The notes: a model not told the origin generated them from the letters alone. DNA of 64,000 nt from Bacteroidota bacterium (GCA_003153315.1 PLYA01000028.1:62001-126000), one strand, 5' to 3'; counted from the first letter of the stretch, positions 44,901 to 53,028 are shown. Numbers and translations: made by a program.

Positions 44901-46448
44901 ACCGCCTGTTTTTGTAATAGTAACAGCACCTGCAAAAGTACCGCCGCGTATATAAACATCCGGTGCGCTAACGGTAAAGCTACCTCCAATTGAAGTGGGA
45001 GTATAAGAAGCACCTTCTCCTACATTAATAGATGAACTTCCTGTAAGCGTTAAATTCATTGCAGCATTGCCATTTTGTGTTAAACCCTGTAAATAAAGAT
45101 AGCCTGTACTAAAACCCGCCGCACCAATTGATATGGTTTTGCCTGCTGCCATTATACAGCCTGATCCCGCACTCCAGGCTGTTGAAATACCTATTGCAGA
45201 ACCGGTTTGGGTTACAATTAAATTCCCATTAAATTGTGAGATGGGTGATCCGCCAACTCCCCAAAGAAATCTATCTGTACTGCTGTTGTTAACATAAACA
45301 TCTCCATTATAAATATCAGCAGTGTTAGTTGCAAAACCAAACCAAGCACCTACAGCGTTTGCCGCCGTATAATTTATGGTAAGTGTATTGCCAAATGTAT
45401 TGCCTCCCGTAGATCCGTTTGCGCTTGTTCCATCTGTTTTAGTAAAACTAGTTATTCCATTATAAGTACAATTTGATGTATAAATATTAGGAGAGCTAAC
45501 CATTAATACCCCATTAAAAGTTGTTGAATTATTAAAAGTCATAGCAGCACTTCCTGTTAGCGTAAGGTTTTGTGCAGTTGCGCCTGTTTGTGTAAATCTG
45601 CTAAGCGTTAGTGTTCCAACTGTAAACCCACTTCCGCCAATTGAAATAGTTTGTCCATTTGCTAAGGTTGCTGTAGCCGTAGCTTGCTCACAAAAAGTAA
45701 TACTACCACCCCCTGTATTATTTATAACAATGTTTCCATTAAACTTATTTGTACCCAAATAAGCCACCCGTATGTTTTGTGTGGCAGAAGTATTGTTTAA
45801 AGTTAACGTGTTGTTATAAGTGCTACCCGTAGTAAGCTCCGGTAATAAGTAACCACTACCACTATTAGCAAAGGTAACCGCTCCGTTGTAAGTACAGTTA
45901 CCATTTATTCTAAAATTACTGCTACCGCTGTTGGTAATAGAAAGTGTAGAATTAAAAGTAGCTCCCCCTGTTCCCGTAGTCTGCGTTGCACCAGTTTGAT
46001 TTAGCATAACGGCACCTCCATAAGTTCCACCGCTTACAGTAATAGCTCCCGTTGTGATATTTAAAGTTGCATTGGCATTAAAAGTTGTATTGGTTAATAC
46101 CGCCGTATTAGCTGCTACCCCGCTTATAGTAAGTACTCCATTTTGAATAGTACCCGCAGTAAATATCCCATTACCTGTTGGAGATAAAGTAAATCCGCCT
46201 AAATCAAGTGTGCCGCTTGTCATCGTAATGTTGGCAATAACAGTATTGGCATTTAATATGCAGATATTAGGTTTTGTTACTATGGTAACATTATCTCCTG
46301 CATTTCCACCCGGAATGCCATTGGGAGTCCAGTTGGTTGCAACATTCCAGGCGGTTGATGTGGCACCATTCCAAGTATAAGATGTTTGAGATTTTACGCT
46401 TTGTATAAAGATAAAACATGAAACACAAAAAAGTGAAAATTCTTTCAT
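38913..46448 (-). CDS. Giant repetitive T9SS surface protein (2511 aa)
   Basis: A signal peptide (MKEFSLFCVSCFIFIQSVKS) is followed by TSYTWNGATSTAWNVATNWT, a start often seen in Bacteroidota autotransporter-like surface proteins. From about residue 120 to 2000 ten modules of roughly 165-190 residues repeat, each with a FTQxGxxAxNLTLTG strand, a SPxLYFNGCTFNGTV strand and a FNGNIxVxxTG strand. The Asn/Gly/Thr composition suggests a long parallel beta-helix fibre. The final 180 residues have the LPIELLDFNA and YYRLKQTDYN motifs and the type A T9SS domain (VFPNPASNTLFVNV, EPGIYIVII). It is a likely adhesin or surface fibre. Modules near 41.2-43.0 kb are closest to each other in sequence, a sign of recent duplication. 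Confidence 0.93.
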   Translation of the reverse strand: MKEFSLFCVSCFIFIQSVKSQTSYTWNGATSTAWNVATNWTPNGIPGGNAGDNVTIVTKPNICILNANTVIANITMTSGTLDLGGFTLSPTGNGIFTAGTIQNGVLTISGVAANTAVLTNTTFNANATLNITTGAITVSGGTYGGAVMLNQTGATQTTGTGGATFNSTLSITNSGSSNFRINGNCTYNGAVTFANSGSGYLLPELTTGSTYNNTLTLNNTSATQNIRVAYLGTNKFNGNIVINNTGGGSITFCEQATATATLANGQTISIGGSGFTVGTLTLSRFTQTGATAQNLTLTGSAAMTFNNSTTFNGVLMVSSPNIYTSNCTYNGITSFTKTDGTSANGSTGGNTFGNTLTINYTAANAVGAWFGFATNTADIYNGDVYVNNSSTDRFLWGVGGSPISQFNGNLIVTQTGSAIGISTAWSAGSGCIMAAGKTISIGAAGFSTGYLYLQGLTQNGNAAMNLTLTGSSSINVGEGASYTPTSIGGSFTVSAPDVYIRGGTFAGAVTITKTGGTSNHNNQRLNTFNSTCTINQQSNTGYFMLGYNSADAFNDNITVSCTGTGGIYLGWTAGTGIPTLAAGKTILVGGAGFSAGFLSLNTFTQLGNAAMNLAFTGANTSLTFARSSVIGGNLITNTPDVYFNGCTFNGTVDVTKTGAGSDAGSGGNTFQLTSNFTNTGTGYLMFGNGTADVWNGDVSFTNSGSERILPCWNSAGNQFNGNITVSNTGSATGIEFCGGNAASSCTLAAAKNIQIGAGGYNTGYLHLYRFTQLGNAASNLTFTGAATVIVIGPTSAISGDFTVVSPRILLNGATYSGNVNLTKNGATGEWSNGGNTFNGATTTINQLGSGFFGFANGSPDIYNGDVYVNNNSTERVIFGNSSAGNQFNGNVILTQIGSSLGIAFGWNATTSITMAAGKTISIGGAGYSVGYLQIERFTQLGSSAMNLPLTGTSSLTFGPTSVIGGNVVSTSASLFFNGCAFNGTLDATKNGATSDASSGGNIFQGASSFTNSGSGYLLFGNGTADTWNAASNFNNSGSNIMYIAYNSAGNMFNGNISVSSTGSATGIQFCAAAAATATLSAGNAILTGAGGYTSGYLILQRFTQLGNAATNLTLTATASYLQFGPSSTLGGNVTSSSPGLYFNGCTFTGTVNSTKTGATNDNSIGNNIFNGVTTITTNSGQLLFGNGNADQFNAASTFNNYGTASFYVAYNSANNIFGGDVTFNNSPTANTLIYVSPYSAGTIFNGNIIVTSTFGQGVQFCSGNATAMATLSANETITIGAAGFSAGTLLLKQFTQIGPTAQSLILTGTGILTVGPSSAFGGNVNFLATQLNLNGCTYSGLAILEQNGATNSNGTGGNIFNGTTVITNSGSAQFLTGNTNADQFNASTTFNNTGSYRFVIANNHGGQITTFASDVTFNSNKSVGGDAWSFFACEGTNTNISFGGNVTINNLGAIQSNCRFMNGNGSTGSYTGLLTINVTNTNAATVMQMGVNGTSTYNGSISVTNSGGSSGIYFNVNTVSSSTLANGQTITTGAGGFNAGGLYLYRFTQIGGTTQSLTLTGIANLTFGPTAAFGGNVTCSSPTLYFNGCTYSGIVNATKTGVTNDGSIGNNVFNGVTTITNAGSGYLQFGNGNADQFNSTSTFNNTGSSTIYVADNSANNTFGGDATFNNTPTANTLIYVSRLSTGTIFNGNIIVTSTFGQGVQFCQGNATASATLSAAKTISIGAGSFSSGTLLLKQFTQVGATLQSLTLTGTGNITFGPTSAFGGNVTTVSPTLLFNGCNFSGTVTSTKNGATNDASIGNNTFGGAFTITNTGIGYFLMGNGSPDVWNSSATFNNLSTGQHMYTAYNSTGNIFNGDVVFNNQPTSNGLWIYPNQFGINTQFNGNISVINVNGGGVYFGLSTGTSTLAVGKTISVGVGGFNFGALIFANFTQTGATAQSITTIGTSTIQYATGTTFNGNLTSVSPSLLFNGTTFNGTLNCTKNGASNDQSTGANTFNGSSTFTNSGTGYLRLAGTTADAYNSDVTFVQSNTGAVSPSYNTNCTYAGNITVTSPAATAITFGSGASGISTMNGSAATAQTINLTTGKTPVFTQFVMNNSGTGGVTLNTPINVSTSLTMTSGLLNTTAVNVLTMLNGSTASSITSASPSYVNGPMKYQLQSVAATTLNFPIGTSPDCRPVALTVKHTTAATLYNYTAQLYNANPWVAMGSGTPYIATNMPSTVDTISQVHYWTINRTDNTGTSQPNANLSGNQTIQLFFGINDFVYQGSNLTIVKNTSATPAAWIDIGGTSALGNFSSPQAGSVTSTSSPTAFNSFSSFTLGSRNTGWNPLPIELLDFNAVPEGENVNVSWETKTEVNNKYFTIERSKDGINFYEFATVNSKEIHGNSNSQLNYEIMDTKPFGGVSYYRLKQTDYNNNYKCFNVVSVDFDKKSFVSVFPNPASNTLFVNVSDDYDNASLRFIDALGREVLEQTIHSAIKNSISAAYLEPGIYIVIITNGNGGLNKTTLIIQK

Positions 46449-46639
46449 ATGTAAGATTTTGTCGATTTTTGTATAAACAAAAGTAAGTCCATTTTGAGCG
46501 AAATTTTAACATTTATTTACATTTTAGACTAACAAAACGATTTGGACGACAAAGGGGTTTTGGCTGACAACTATTTTTTGGCTTTTGCTTTTTTATACAG
46601 CCTAAAATTTGTAACTTAGCTGTAATAAAATTAAAAATC

Positions 46640-47308
46640 ATGAGTGCAATAGCCGTTTTAAAAATGTCCCGTTGTATGGGCGATAAGATTATCAAAGCAA
46701 GTGATATACTTAACAAATTGCAAAACAATGCCTACATTATTTCAATGTGGAACCCTGATGTGGTAAGCCTTACAGATTTCGAAACCCACGTGCAAAATTT
46801 TATTGATGCAGAAGCAAATACAAAACAACGCACCGTTGGTTTAGTTAGCCTGCGCGATGCCGCTCTTGCAGTGCTGATGGAAGATTTGAGAGAGATCCGC
46901 ACTATGGTACAAATCATTGCCCACCAAGCACCCGATTCAACAGAAGCCGTAATACAAAGCGCAGGCTTTGGTGTAAAGAAAAGCGGGCACCGCCCCAAAC
47001 AAATAAACGCTGCCTACAACACACAAATACCCGGCACGGTGAAACTAACCGCAGAGGGTACCAGAGCACATGAGTGGGAAATGAGTAAAGACCGGGTGAA
47101 CATAACATCTTTGCCTGCCACACAAACCGCTTATACATACGTAAAAAATTTAACGCCCGGCGATGTAATTTATTTCCGCACACGCAAGTTATGTACAAAC
47201 AAAACACAATACAACTGGAGTCCCTGGATGATACTATTTATAGGTGGCGGCGGTATAACCAAAGGCACCAATAATTCTACTAATGCCGCAGGCAGTATCA
47301 CCGCTTAG
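46640..47308 (+). CDS. Helical protein with fibronectin type III-like C-terminal domain (222 aa)
   Basis: Residues 1-110 are helical with a QSAGFGVKK segment after a run of regularly spaced hydrophobics (MEDLREIRTMVQIIAHQAPD). Residues 125-210 look like a fibronectin type III domain (GTVKLTAEGTRAHEWEMS, then NLTPGDVIYFRTRKL and WSPWMILF). This two-part design is a known but uncharacterised family in Bacteroidota and some other phyla, from memory. No signal peptide is present. It is single, GC-richer than its flanks, and followed about 70 bases later by a 42-bp repeat array. It diverges from the giant protein gene. The ATG at 46640 is the only good start. Confidence 0.75.
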   Translation: MSAIAVLKMSRCMGDKIIKASDILNKLQNNAYIISMWNPDVVSLTDFETHVQNFIDAEANTKQRTVGLVSLRDAALAVLMEDLREIRTMVQIIAHQAPDSTEAVIQSAGFGVKKSGHRPKQINAAYNTQIPGTVKLTAEGTRAHEWEMSKDRVNITSLPATQTAYTYVKNLTPGDVIYFRTRKLCTNKTQYNWSPWMILFIGGGGITKGTNNSTNAAGSITA

Positions 47309-47342
47309 TAAAACTTTCTCCTTAAACTTTATCTAACAGCAG

Positions 47343-47360
47343 GCTTGCTTCAAAGCAAGC
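47343..47360. repeat. Perfect 8-bp hairpin GCTTGCTT-CA-AAGCAAGC
   Basis: Perfect arms with a 2-base loop, 35 bases after the stop of the fibronectin-like gene and just before the 42-bp array. There is no T-run, so it is not a standard terminator; it may still be a stable RNA stem or cruciform. Confidence 0.6.
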
Positions 47361-47370
47361 TATGCAAAAT

Positions 47371-47660
47371 CATGCGCGTATGAAGGTAAATGCAACGGTT
47401 TCCTTGTCATTTTTCATGCGTATAAATGTTTTTGCAACAATAACTACCTAACGTTTGATTCGTATTAACGTTTTTGTAACACAAACTACTTAACGCATGA
47501 TATGTATTGAAGTAAATGTTACACTAACTATTTAACGCATGGAACGGATTAATGTAATTGTTACATTAACTACTTTACCTGTGATATATATTGACGTTTT
47601 TGCAGCAGTAACTACAATACGCATGAAAAATGCCAAAGTAATTGCAAGAAAAGCCTTTAT
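47371..47660. repeat. Intergenic tandem array, exact 42-bp register, 7 units
   Basis: The CGTA-like anchor falls at 47377, 47419, 47461, 47503, 47545, 47587 and 47629, always 42 apart. A typical unit has CGTATTAACGTTTTTGTAAC followed by an AACTACTTAACGCATG segment. The first and last units are the most degenerate. Forty-two is twice 21, the register of the arrays at 16.88 and 29.03 kb. The array fills most of the 576-base gap between 47309 and 47884; the rest (47661-47884) is AT-rich with no feature except a weak TATACCTG box at 47876. Confidence 0.85.
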
Positions 47661-47884
47661 GTGCTTAGAAGAAATGCCTGTCTTACCTCCCCCTTATTGC
47701 TTTAATAACAGAGCTTATATTTTTATATATATTTGTTCAGGATAGCATACGCTATGCTAAAAGAATTCAAACAGCTTTAATAACATCAAAGAAGTATATA
47801 AACAATACTTTAAACAGGTTGATGAAGAATTAATAGTAAGGGAAATAGTTTTACAACAATCAATAGCGCTAAACCTATACCTGC

Positions 47885-48919
47885 ATGAGGAGGAAAACAG
47901 TACAAATTTTAATTCATATTATTGGCTGTCTGGTGTTTTTATCCTTACCCATACTTTTTTCTCCGGATATTTTAAAGTTTAAAGACCTATTACATACCCC
48001 ACCCTTTCTAAGAGAGTTTATGACTTACATACTATTGTTAGTATTCTTTTATCTCAACTACTATCTGCTAATTCCTACTCTATATTTCAAAAAAAAATAT
48101 TTTGCTTTTGCTTTATTGTCAATCTTATATTATCTGGCAGTTGCAATACTTCCCCATTCTATAATAGGCGGAGGAAGGCATACAGCCTATCCTGATTTAT
48201 TTATCAATCAGAATTTTAGTAATTTCCACTCACCACCTTTCCCAAATCCTTTTAAAGAACATTTTTTTGAGTTTCTTGTTGTGCTAACTCTTTCTTTAAT
48301 GCTTAAAATAAACAATCTTTTAAAACTGGCAGAAAAACAAAAAGTAAACGCTGAACTTTCTTATTTAAAAGCGCAAATAAATCCTCATTTTTTATTTAAT
48401 ACCTTAAACAGCATATACTCTTTAGCTATAGAAAAATCAGACTATACGGCAACCGCAGTTCTTAAACTTTCGGGTATGATGCGATATGTGATTACCGATG
48501 TAAATAATAAGTTTGTGCCTTTAGAAAAGGAAATTAGTTATTTAAGCGATTATATTGAACTTCAAAAAATAAGGTTAGATAATTCCATTAAATTAGATTA
48601 CTTTGTTTTGGGAGATACAACTGATAAAGAAATTGCACCCTTGGTTCTTATCTCTTTTATTGAAAATGCATTTAAATATGGTGTAAATGCCGAAGAGAAT
48701 TCTGATATCAAGATTCAAATTAATATTACCAAAGATTATTTACATTTGAATATCTTTAACAATAAAGTGCACATACATCCTATCAATACCAAAAAAAGTG
48801 GCCTTGGAATTGAAAACACCAAACAGCGTTTGCAATTGTTATACCCGGGCAATCATAAATTAACGATAAAAGACACAAAAAATGATTTTTCTGTATTACT
48901 TTCGTTGTACCTGAAATGA
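47885..48919 (+). CDS. LytS/YehU-type sensor histidine kinase (344 aa)
   Basis: Four hydrophobic segments in residues 1-140 form a membrane sensor with no large periplasmic domain. The His-kinase domain has the phospho-acceptor His168 in AQINPHFLFNTLNSIYSLAI, the mark of the LytS group. The N-box is FIENAFKYGVN and the G-box KKSGLGIENTKQRLQLLYPG. The next gene, a LytTR regulator, overlaps by four bases (ATGA), so it is the cognate partner. The signal is unknown. A weak TATACCTG element ends one base before the ATG. Confidence 0.95.
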   Translation: MRRKTVQILIHIIGCLVFLSLPILFSPDILKFKDLLHTPPFLREFMTYILLLVFFYLNYYLLIPTLYFKKKYFAFALLSILYYLAVAILPHSIIGGGRHTAYPDLFINQNFSNFHSPPFPNPFKEHFFEFLVVLTLSLMLKINNLLKLAEKQKVNAELSYLKAQINPHFLFNTLNSIYSLAIEKSDYTATAVLKLSGMMRYVITDVNNKFVPLEKEISYLSDYIELQKIRLDNSIKLDYFVLGDTTDKEIAPLVLISFIENAFKYGVNAEENSDIKIQINITKDYLHLNIFNNKVHIHPINTKKSGLGIENTKQRLQLLYPGNHKLTIKDTKNDFSVLLSLYLK

Positions 48920-49608
48920 TAAAAGCTATTGCCATAGATGATGAGCCGCTTGCGCTGAAAGTAATTGAGAATTTTTGTGGGATAATTAATTTTATTACCC
49001 TTGAAAAAACCTTTAGCAAACCCGGAGAAGCTTTGGAATACCTAGAGAAATTCCCGGTTGATCTTTTGTTCTTGGATATAAATATGCCCTCTGTTAACGG
49101 TATTGAGTTTTGCAAGAATTTAAAACAAAATACCATGGTTATTTTTACCACAGCATACAGCGAGTATGCCATAGATGGTTTTAACCTGAATGCCATTGAT
49201 TATCTTTTAAAGCCTTTTAGCTATATCCGTTTTTTGAATGCATGCAATAAAGCCAATGATATATTTGCACAACAAACAAAAACAGACAGTACTTTGGCTC
49301 AATATTTTTTTGTAAGAGCAGATTATAAGTTAGTAAGAATAAATTTTACGGATGTACTGTATATTGAAGGCTTAGATGATTATGTAAAAATATACATTGA
49401 AAAACAAAAAACTTTAATTACAAGAATGACTATGAAAGCTATACTGGAAAAATTACCTACTAAAGATTTCATTAGAGTACACCGTTCTTTCATAGTCCCT
49501 TTAAAACAGATAAAGGGCTTGAGAAACAAGGTAATTTCACTAGAAGGAAAAGAAATTCCTATTGGTACCAGTTATGAAGAAAACTTTTTTAAAAGCTTTA
49601 AAGGATAA
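48916..49608 (+). CDS. LytTR-family response regulator (230 aa)
   Basis: The receiver has Asp8-Asp9, phospho-acceptor Asp54 in LLFLDINMPSVNGIEFC and the Lys in DYLLKPFSY. The C-terminal LytTR domain (residues about 130-228) has the usual FVRADYKLVRINFTDVLYIE start and FIRVHRSFIVPLKQI core, and binds direct repeats in DNA. It is coupled to the LytS-type kinase upstream. The target genes are not visible. It is convergent with the patatin gene, 8 bases away. Confidence 0.95.
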   Translation: MIKAIAIDDEPLALKVIENFCGIINFITLEKTFSKPGEALEYLEKFPVDLLFLDINMPSVNGIEFCKNLKQNTMVIFTTAYSEYAIDGFNLNAIDYLLKPFSYIRFLNACNKANDIFAQQTKTDSTLAQYFFVRADYKLVRINFTDVLYIEGLDDYVKIYIEKQKTLITRMTMKAILEKLPTKDFIRVHRSFIVPLKQIKGLRNKVISLEGKEIPIGTSYEENFFKSFKG

Positions 49609-49616
49609 AAAAAACA

Positions 49617-50489
49617 TCAGCTTTTGAACTGAGCCAGGTAATTGACTGTAGCTGTTTTACCTGAATTGTATAACTGTTGTTTTTGTTCATCAGTTAAACC
49701 AAAGTTTGTAGCTGAAATTCCAAAATCATCTATAATTACTGTACGTTTTTTTTCATCAGGATCATTATTAAAATCAATTACCTGTGCATCCGTTAATGTT
49801 TGAAACAAATCCTTTATGTATTGAAATAATTGATCATACTGTAAATCACTATCAGATTGGGCATTATTTGTATCTTCTAAATAAAAGCCAAGTGTTTCAG
49901 CGTTAGGCGTTCCACCTGTATCAAAAGTTGTAATAGGATAATTATAAATAGTGCCTCCATCCACATAAATATGATTATCAGGTACGTTATTAGAAAAAGT
50001 CCAAGCCTCAAAAAACAACGGTATGGACATAGATGCACGCACAGCTTCGGCAACAATGGTATTGGGTGTTTTAGCTACTGAAAATTCTTTTAAATCACGA
50101 ATATTAAGGTCGGAAGCAAACACGCGCAAATCTAACATACCCGCCTTTTGAAAATCAGAAAAGGTTGCGGTTGCCGGTAAACCTTTATCAACAATACGTT
50201 GTTTCATCCAAGATAAAAAGGCATCTCCTTTATATAAACCATATTTAGTAGCTATACGCAAGGGGTCCCAGCCATCTTCAAAAGCTTTAAAATCAGTTGC
50301 CTGAACCACCTTTAAAATATCGGTCGCACTATATTTTAAACTAAGTAAAGCAGCCGTAATAGCTCCGGCAGAAGTTCCGGCAATAGATTGTATTTGTGTA
50401 AGAATTTTATTTTCTTCCAATACTTCAATAGCACCAGCATAAGCAATACCTAAAACGCCTCCTCCTTTAAAAACTAAATTCTTTATCAT
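49617..50489 (-). CDS. Patatin-like phospholipase (290 aa)
   Basis: Motifs in order: the oxyanion GGGVLGIAYAGA, the nucleophile Ser in IAGTSAGAITAAL (GxSxG) and the Asp of YVDGGTIYNYP (DGG). These define the Ser/Asp dyad of patatin lipases, which hydrolyse acyl chains from phospholipids. No signal peptide is present, so it is cytoplasmic or membrane-peripheral. The C-terminal 70 residues (TDEQKQQLYNSGKTATVNYL) are helical. It is monocistronic and ends 8 bases from the LytTR regulator. A substrate preference cannot be read. Confidence 0.93.
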   Translation of the reverse strand: MIKNLVFKGGGVLGIAYAGAIEVLEENKILTQIQSIAGTSAGAITAALLSLKYSATDILKVVQATDFKAFEDGWDPLRIATKYGLYKGDAFLSWMKQRIVDKGLPATATFSDFQKAGMLDLRVFASDLNIRDLKEFSVAKTPNTIVAEAVRASMSIPLFFEAWTFSNNVPDNHIYVDGGTIYNYPITTFDTGGTPNAETLGFYLEDTNNAQSDSDLQYDQLFQYIKDLFQTLTDAQVIDFNNDPDEKKRTVIIDDFGISATNFGLTDEQKQQLYNSGKTATVNYLAQFKS

Positions 50490-50580
50490 AGCTAATAATT
50501 TTTATTAAAAGTAAGATATATTTTTGGCATTTAATATACTATCTAATCAATCTTCTCATTTCTTTAGAAACATTTAATGC

Positions 50581-51636
50581 TTATCTGTTAATACCCCGTT
50601 TATCCATTTCCTTTTGATAAGCCGCGGCGTATTTCTGATGTTCTTCATACGTTTCAGAGTAATCAGAGTATCCGCTAAGATTAGGTTTTGCACAGAAATA
50701 TAAGAAATTATGTTTATTATAATTAAGCACGGCATCAATGGCTTGTAAATAGGGCAGACAAATTGGCCCGGGAGGAAGTCCTTTGTTTCTATATGTATTA
50801 TAAGGTGAATCAATATCTTTATCCCTTCTTCGCACACGTTGTATAGAAAAATCTCCCACAGCATATATTAAAGTAGGATCGGCCTGCAAGGGCATATTTT
50901 TATTTATCCGATTTATATAAACGCCTGCTATTTGTTGTTGTTCATCATCAATAGCCGACTCTGATTGAACTATAGAAGCCAGAATAATTACATCTGTTTC
51001 AGAAAGATTAGCTCGTTTTGCCTTTTGCTTACGTGCAGTGGTCCAGAAATCAATATAATTGTCTTCTATCATTTTCATGAATTCAGGCAAAGAAGTATTC
51101 CAGTTAAGTTCATATGTTTCAGGGATAAAAAAGCAACGCAGATTTTCATTAGTGAAATTATACTTCTGTCTTAGGGATGTTTCAGTTGCAAAAAAAGTTT
51201 CTAATTCTTCCTCCGTAATTTCAAACTTATCAGAAATTTTCTTAATTATATCATCATTGGTATGGTCTGCTGAATTAAAAGTAATTTTTACTTTTTCTTG
51301 TTTACCATTCTTAAAACTATTAATTAATTGACGATTCGTCATACCTGCAATAATCCTATATCTTCCAGGTTTAAATGTATTCTTTAAATCATAGGCCTTA
51401 GCTAACCACTCAAAGGTTTTTTTATCCTGTAAAATATTTTCTTCTTCAAGCATATTAATCAGTTCGTCATAAGTAAACTTAGTTGGAACGTAAATGAACT
51501 TATATTTCTTTCCATCTAAGTATATATTAGGTTTTAAAAAGGCAACATAGGTACTATAACCTGCAAATAATAATACGCACAGTATCAGTAAATAAAAAAT
51601 ATTCTTAAGCTTCTTTCGGGACTTCTTGGCGCACAT
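50581..51636 (-). CDS. mltG: Endolytic peptidoglycan transglycosylase MltG (351 aa)
   Basis: A basic start and a single N-terminal membrane helix (residues about 11-30, FYLLILCVLLFAGYSTYV) anchor the enzyme in the inner membrane. A LysM-like segment is followed by the YceG/MltG catalytic domain: the putative catalytic Glu lies in SIVQSESAIDDEQQQIAGVY, then NRINKNMPLQADPTLIYA and YNTYRNKGLPPGPICLPYLQ. It cuts glycan strands during peptidoglycan synthesis. A -7 box ends four bases before the ATG, inside the short gap to the DUF2851 gene, so it may have its own leaderless promoter. Confidence 0.95.
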   Translation of the reverse strand: MCAKKSRKKLKNIFYLLILCVLLFAGYSTYVAFLKPNIYLDGKKYKFIYVPTKFTYDELINMLEEENILQDKKTFEWLAKAYDLKNTFKPGRYRIIAGMTNRQLINSFKNGKQEKVKITFNSADHTNDDIIKKISDKFEITEEELETFFATETSLRQKYNFTNENLRCFFIPETYELNWNTSLPEFMKMIEDNYIDFWTTARKQKAKRANLSETDVIILASIVQSESAIDDEQQQIAGVYINRINKNMPLQADPTLIYAVGDFSIQRVRRRDKDIDSPYNTYRNKGLPPGPICLPYLQAIDAVLNYNKHNFLYFCAKPNLSGYSDYSETYEEHQKYAAAYQKEMDKRGINR

Positions 51637-51640
51637 ACTA

Positions 51641-51648
51641 CAAAGATA
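51641..51648 (-). promoter_or_regulatory. -7 promoter box (TATCTTTG) four bases before the mltG ATG
   Basis: TATCTTTG, then TAGT, then ATG. Exact TAnnTTTG match, with the same 4-base spacing as at 29888-29900, implying a leaderless message. Confidence 0.55.
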
Positions 51649-51650
51649 AT

Positions 51651-52940
51651 TCAGGAAAAGTTCCGGCGATTATTTTTACTTAAAATACTTACCCCCATAT
51701 TGCATTGCAAACATTTTTTATATGTACAATAGTTGTTATATAATTGCAATAATGCCTGCGAATGCCCCGCATGTTTAGTTTTAAATGTAAGCTCTTCAAA
51801 TAATTTAGTAACATGGTTCTTTTCAGGCTTTAATTCATCAAACCATTTAACTGATTTATCAATGATGCTATCGTCCTGCTTTTCTTTTCCATAAAAAAAT
51901 AAAAGTGGACAAACCGTATTAATAATAATATTCTCTATAGATGAATTACCTAAGGCTTTTTCTTTAAAGATACTTTCTTCATCAAACACATAATGTTTTT
52001 TCCAATAATCTGAAACAGAGATAGCAAACAACTTCTTTACTTCGGTAACAGAATTACTCTCCATTATTTTTGAGAAGGTATGCTGATAGCTAGAAATAAA
52101 ATTTGCCAACTGTGCCAAACGTATGGTAGGGAAATTTTGTGGACGAAGTCTTAGAAAATTTAAATGATGAGGAATGGGAGTTAAACCATATTTATGTTTT
52201 AAATAGTCGTATTCTTTTAATAGACTTTTTCCGTAATCATCTTTTAGATTTGAATCCAACAATCCGCTTTGCCCAAAAAGTAAAGCTTCTATCTGCATAG
52301 AGGAGTTCGCATGTTTTAATAAAACAGTTAAAGGGATTGATTTAGCAATTTGTAAAAAGGCATCGCTATTTACATGAAATCCAAAGTTTTTAAAGAGCAG
52401 AAGATAAAACGTTTCATCCCAATTGTTCTTCATAAAGTTATAAAGCTCTTTTATAAAATCAGTTTTAGCCTCTAAGCGTTCTACCAACATTCGGTCTAAC
52501 CATGATTCTCTGGTAATATCTATAACTTCATTAAATAAGCTTCCGCAAGGTATTTGTTGCTTGCTTTGATAAAGGTTTTCGTATTTACTTATTACATCAT
52601 CAACCAAAATATTCTTTAGCTCCAAACAAGGGATAACTTGCTGTTTCGAGTTATAAATATCTTTATCATGCTCATAAACTACATGCAGTATCACATTATC
52701 ATAAGCCTTATTGATATCATGGTGATGCGAAAACCAATCGGAAGATCTTTTATGAATTTCTATAGTACCCGCCCATTCCGTTTCATCTATTTTTATACGG
52801 ACATTTGTAAAATCAGGACCTGCATCTTTATTGTGCTCTCCAAATTTAATAATTTCTAAGCTATTATTTGAAGTTGTATAATAACTTGTGAACTTAAGAA
52901 GTTTATATTTCCATATAAAATGAAGCAGGTCTTCAGTCAT
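51651..52940 (-). CDS. DUF2851 family protein (429 aa)
   Basis: The start EDLLHFIWKYKLLKF, the NKDAGPDFTNVRIKIDETEW and GTIEIHKRSSDWFSHHHD stretches and the C-terminal cysteines (CTYKKCLQCNMGVSIL) match the DUF2851 family of Bacteroidota. The histidine-aspartate cluster (HKRSSDW, HHHD) and the G-D-F-N segment near residue 40 hint at a nuclease-like metal site (a PD-(D/E)XK-like fold is a possibility), but no activity is established. The C-terminal CxxC pair could bind zinc. It lies 14 bases upstream of mltG on the same strand. Confidence 0.9.
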   Translation of the reverse strand: MTEDLLHFIWKYKLLKFTSYYTTSNNSLEIIKFGEHNKDAGPDFTNVRIKIDETEWAGTIEIHKRSSDWFSHHHDINKAYDNVILHVVYEHDKDIYNSKQQVIPCLELKNILVDDVISKYENLYQSKQQIPCGSLFNEVIDITRESWLDRMLVERLEAKTDFIKELYNFMKNNWDETFYLLLFKNFGFHVNSDAFLQIAKSIPLTVLLKHANSSMQIEALLFGQSGLLDSNLKDDYGKSLLKEYDYLKHKYGLTPIPHHLNFLRLRPQNFPTIRLAQLANFISSYQHTFSKIMESNSVTEVKKLFAISVSDYWKKHYVFDEESIFKEKALGNSSIENIIINTVCPLLFFYGKEKQDDSIIDKSVKWFDELKPEKNHVTKLFEELTFKTKHAGHSQALLQLYNNYCTYKKCLQCNMGVSILSKNNRRNFS

Positions 52941-53028
52941 AACTTAAAGAGTTAACAATATTAATTCATTTTTGCTAACCTTAATTTATTTTTTGAAACT
53001 AAGCTAGAAGCTTCGGAAGATAAAATAA

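Noticed and set aside
47539-47745. Plus-strand ORF of 68 residues with an ATG
   Set aside because: It begins inside a 42-bp repeat unit and its first 40 codons are the array. No promoter or neighbour supports it.
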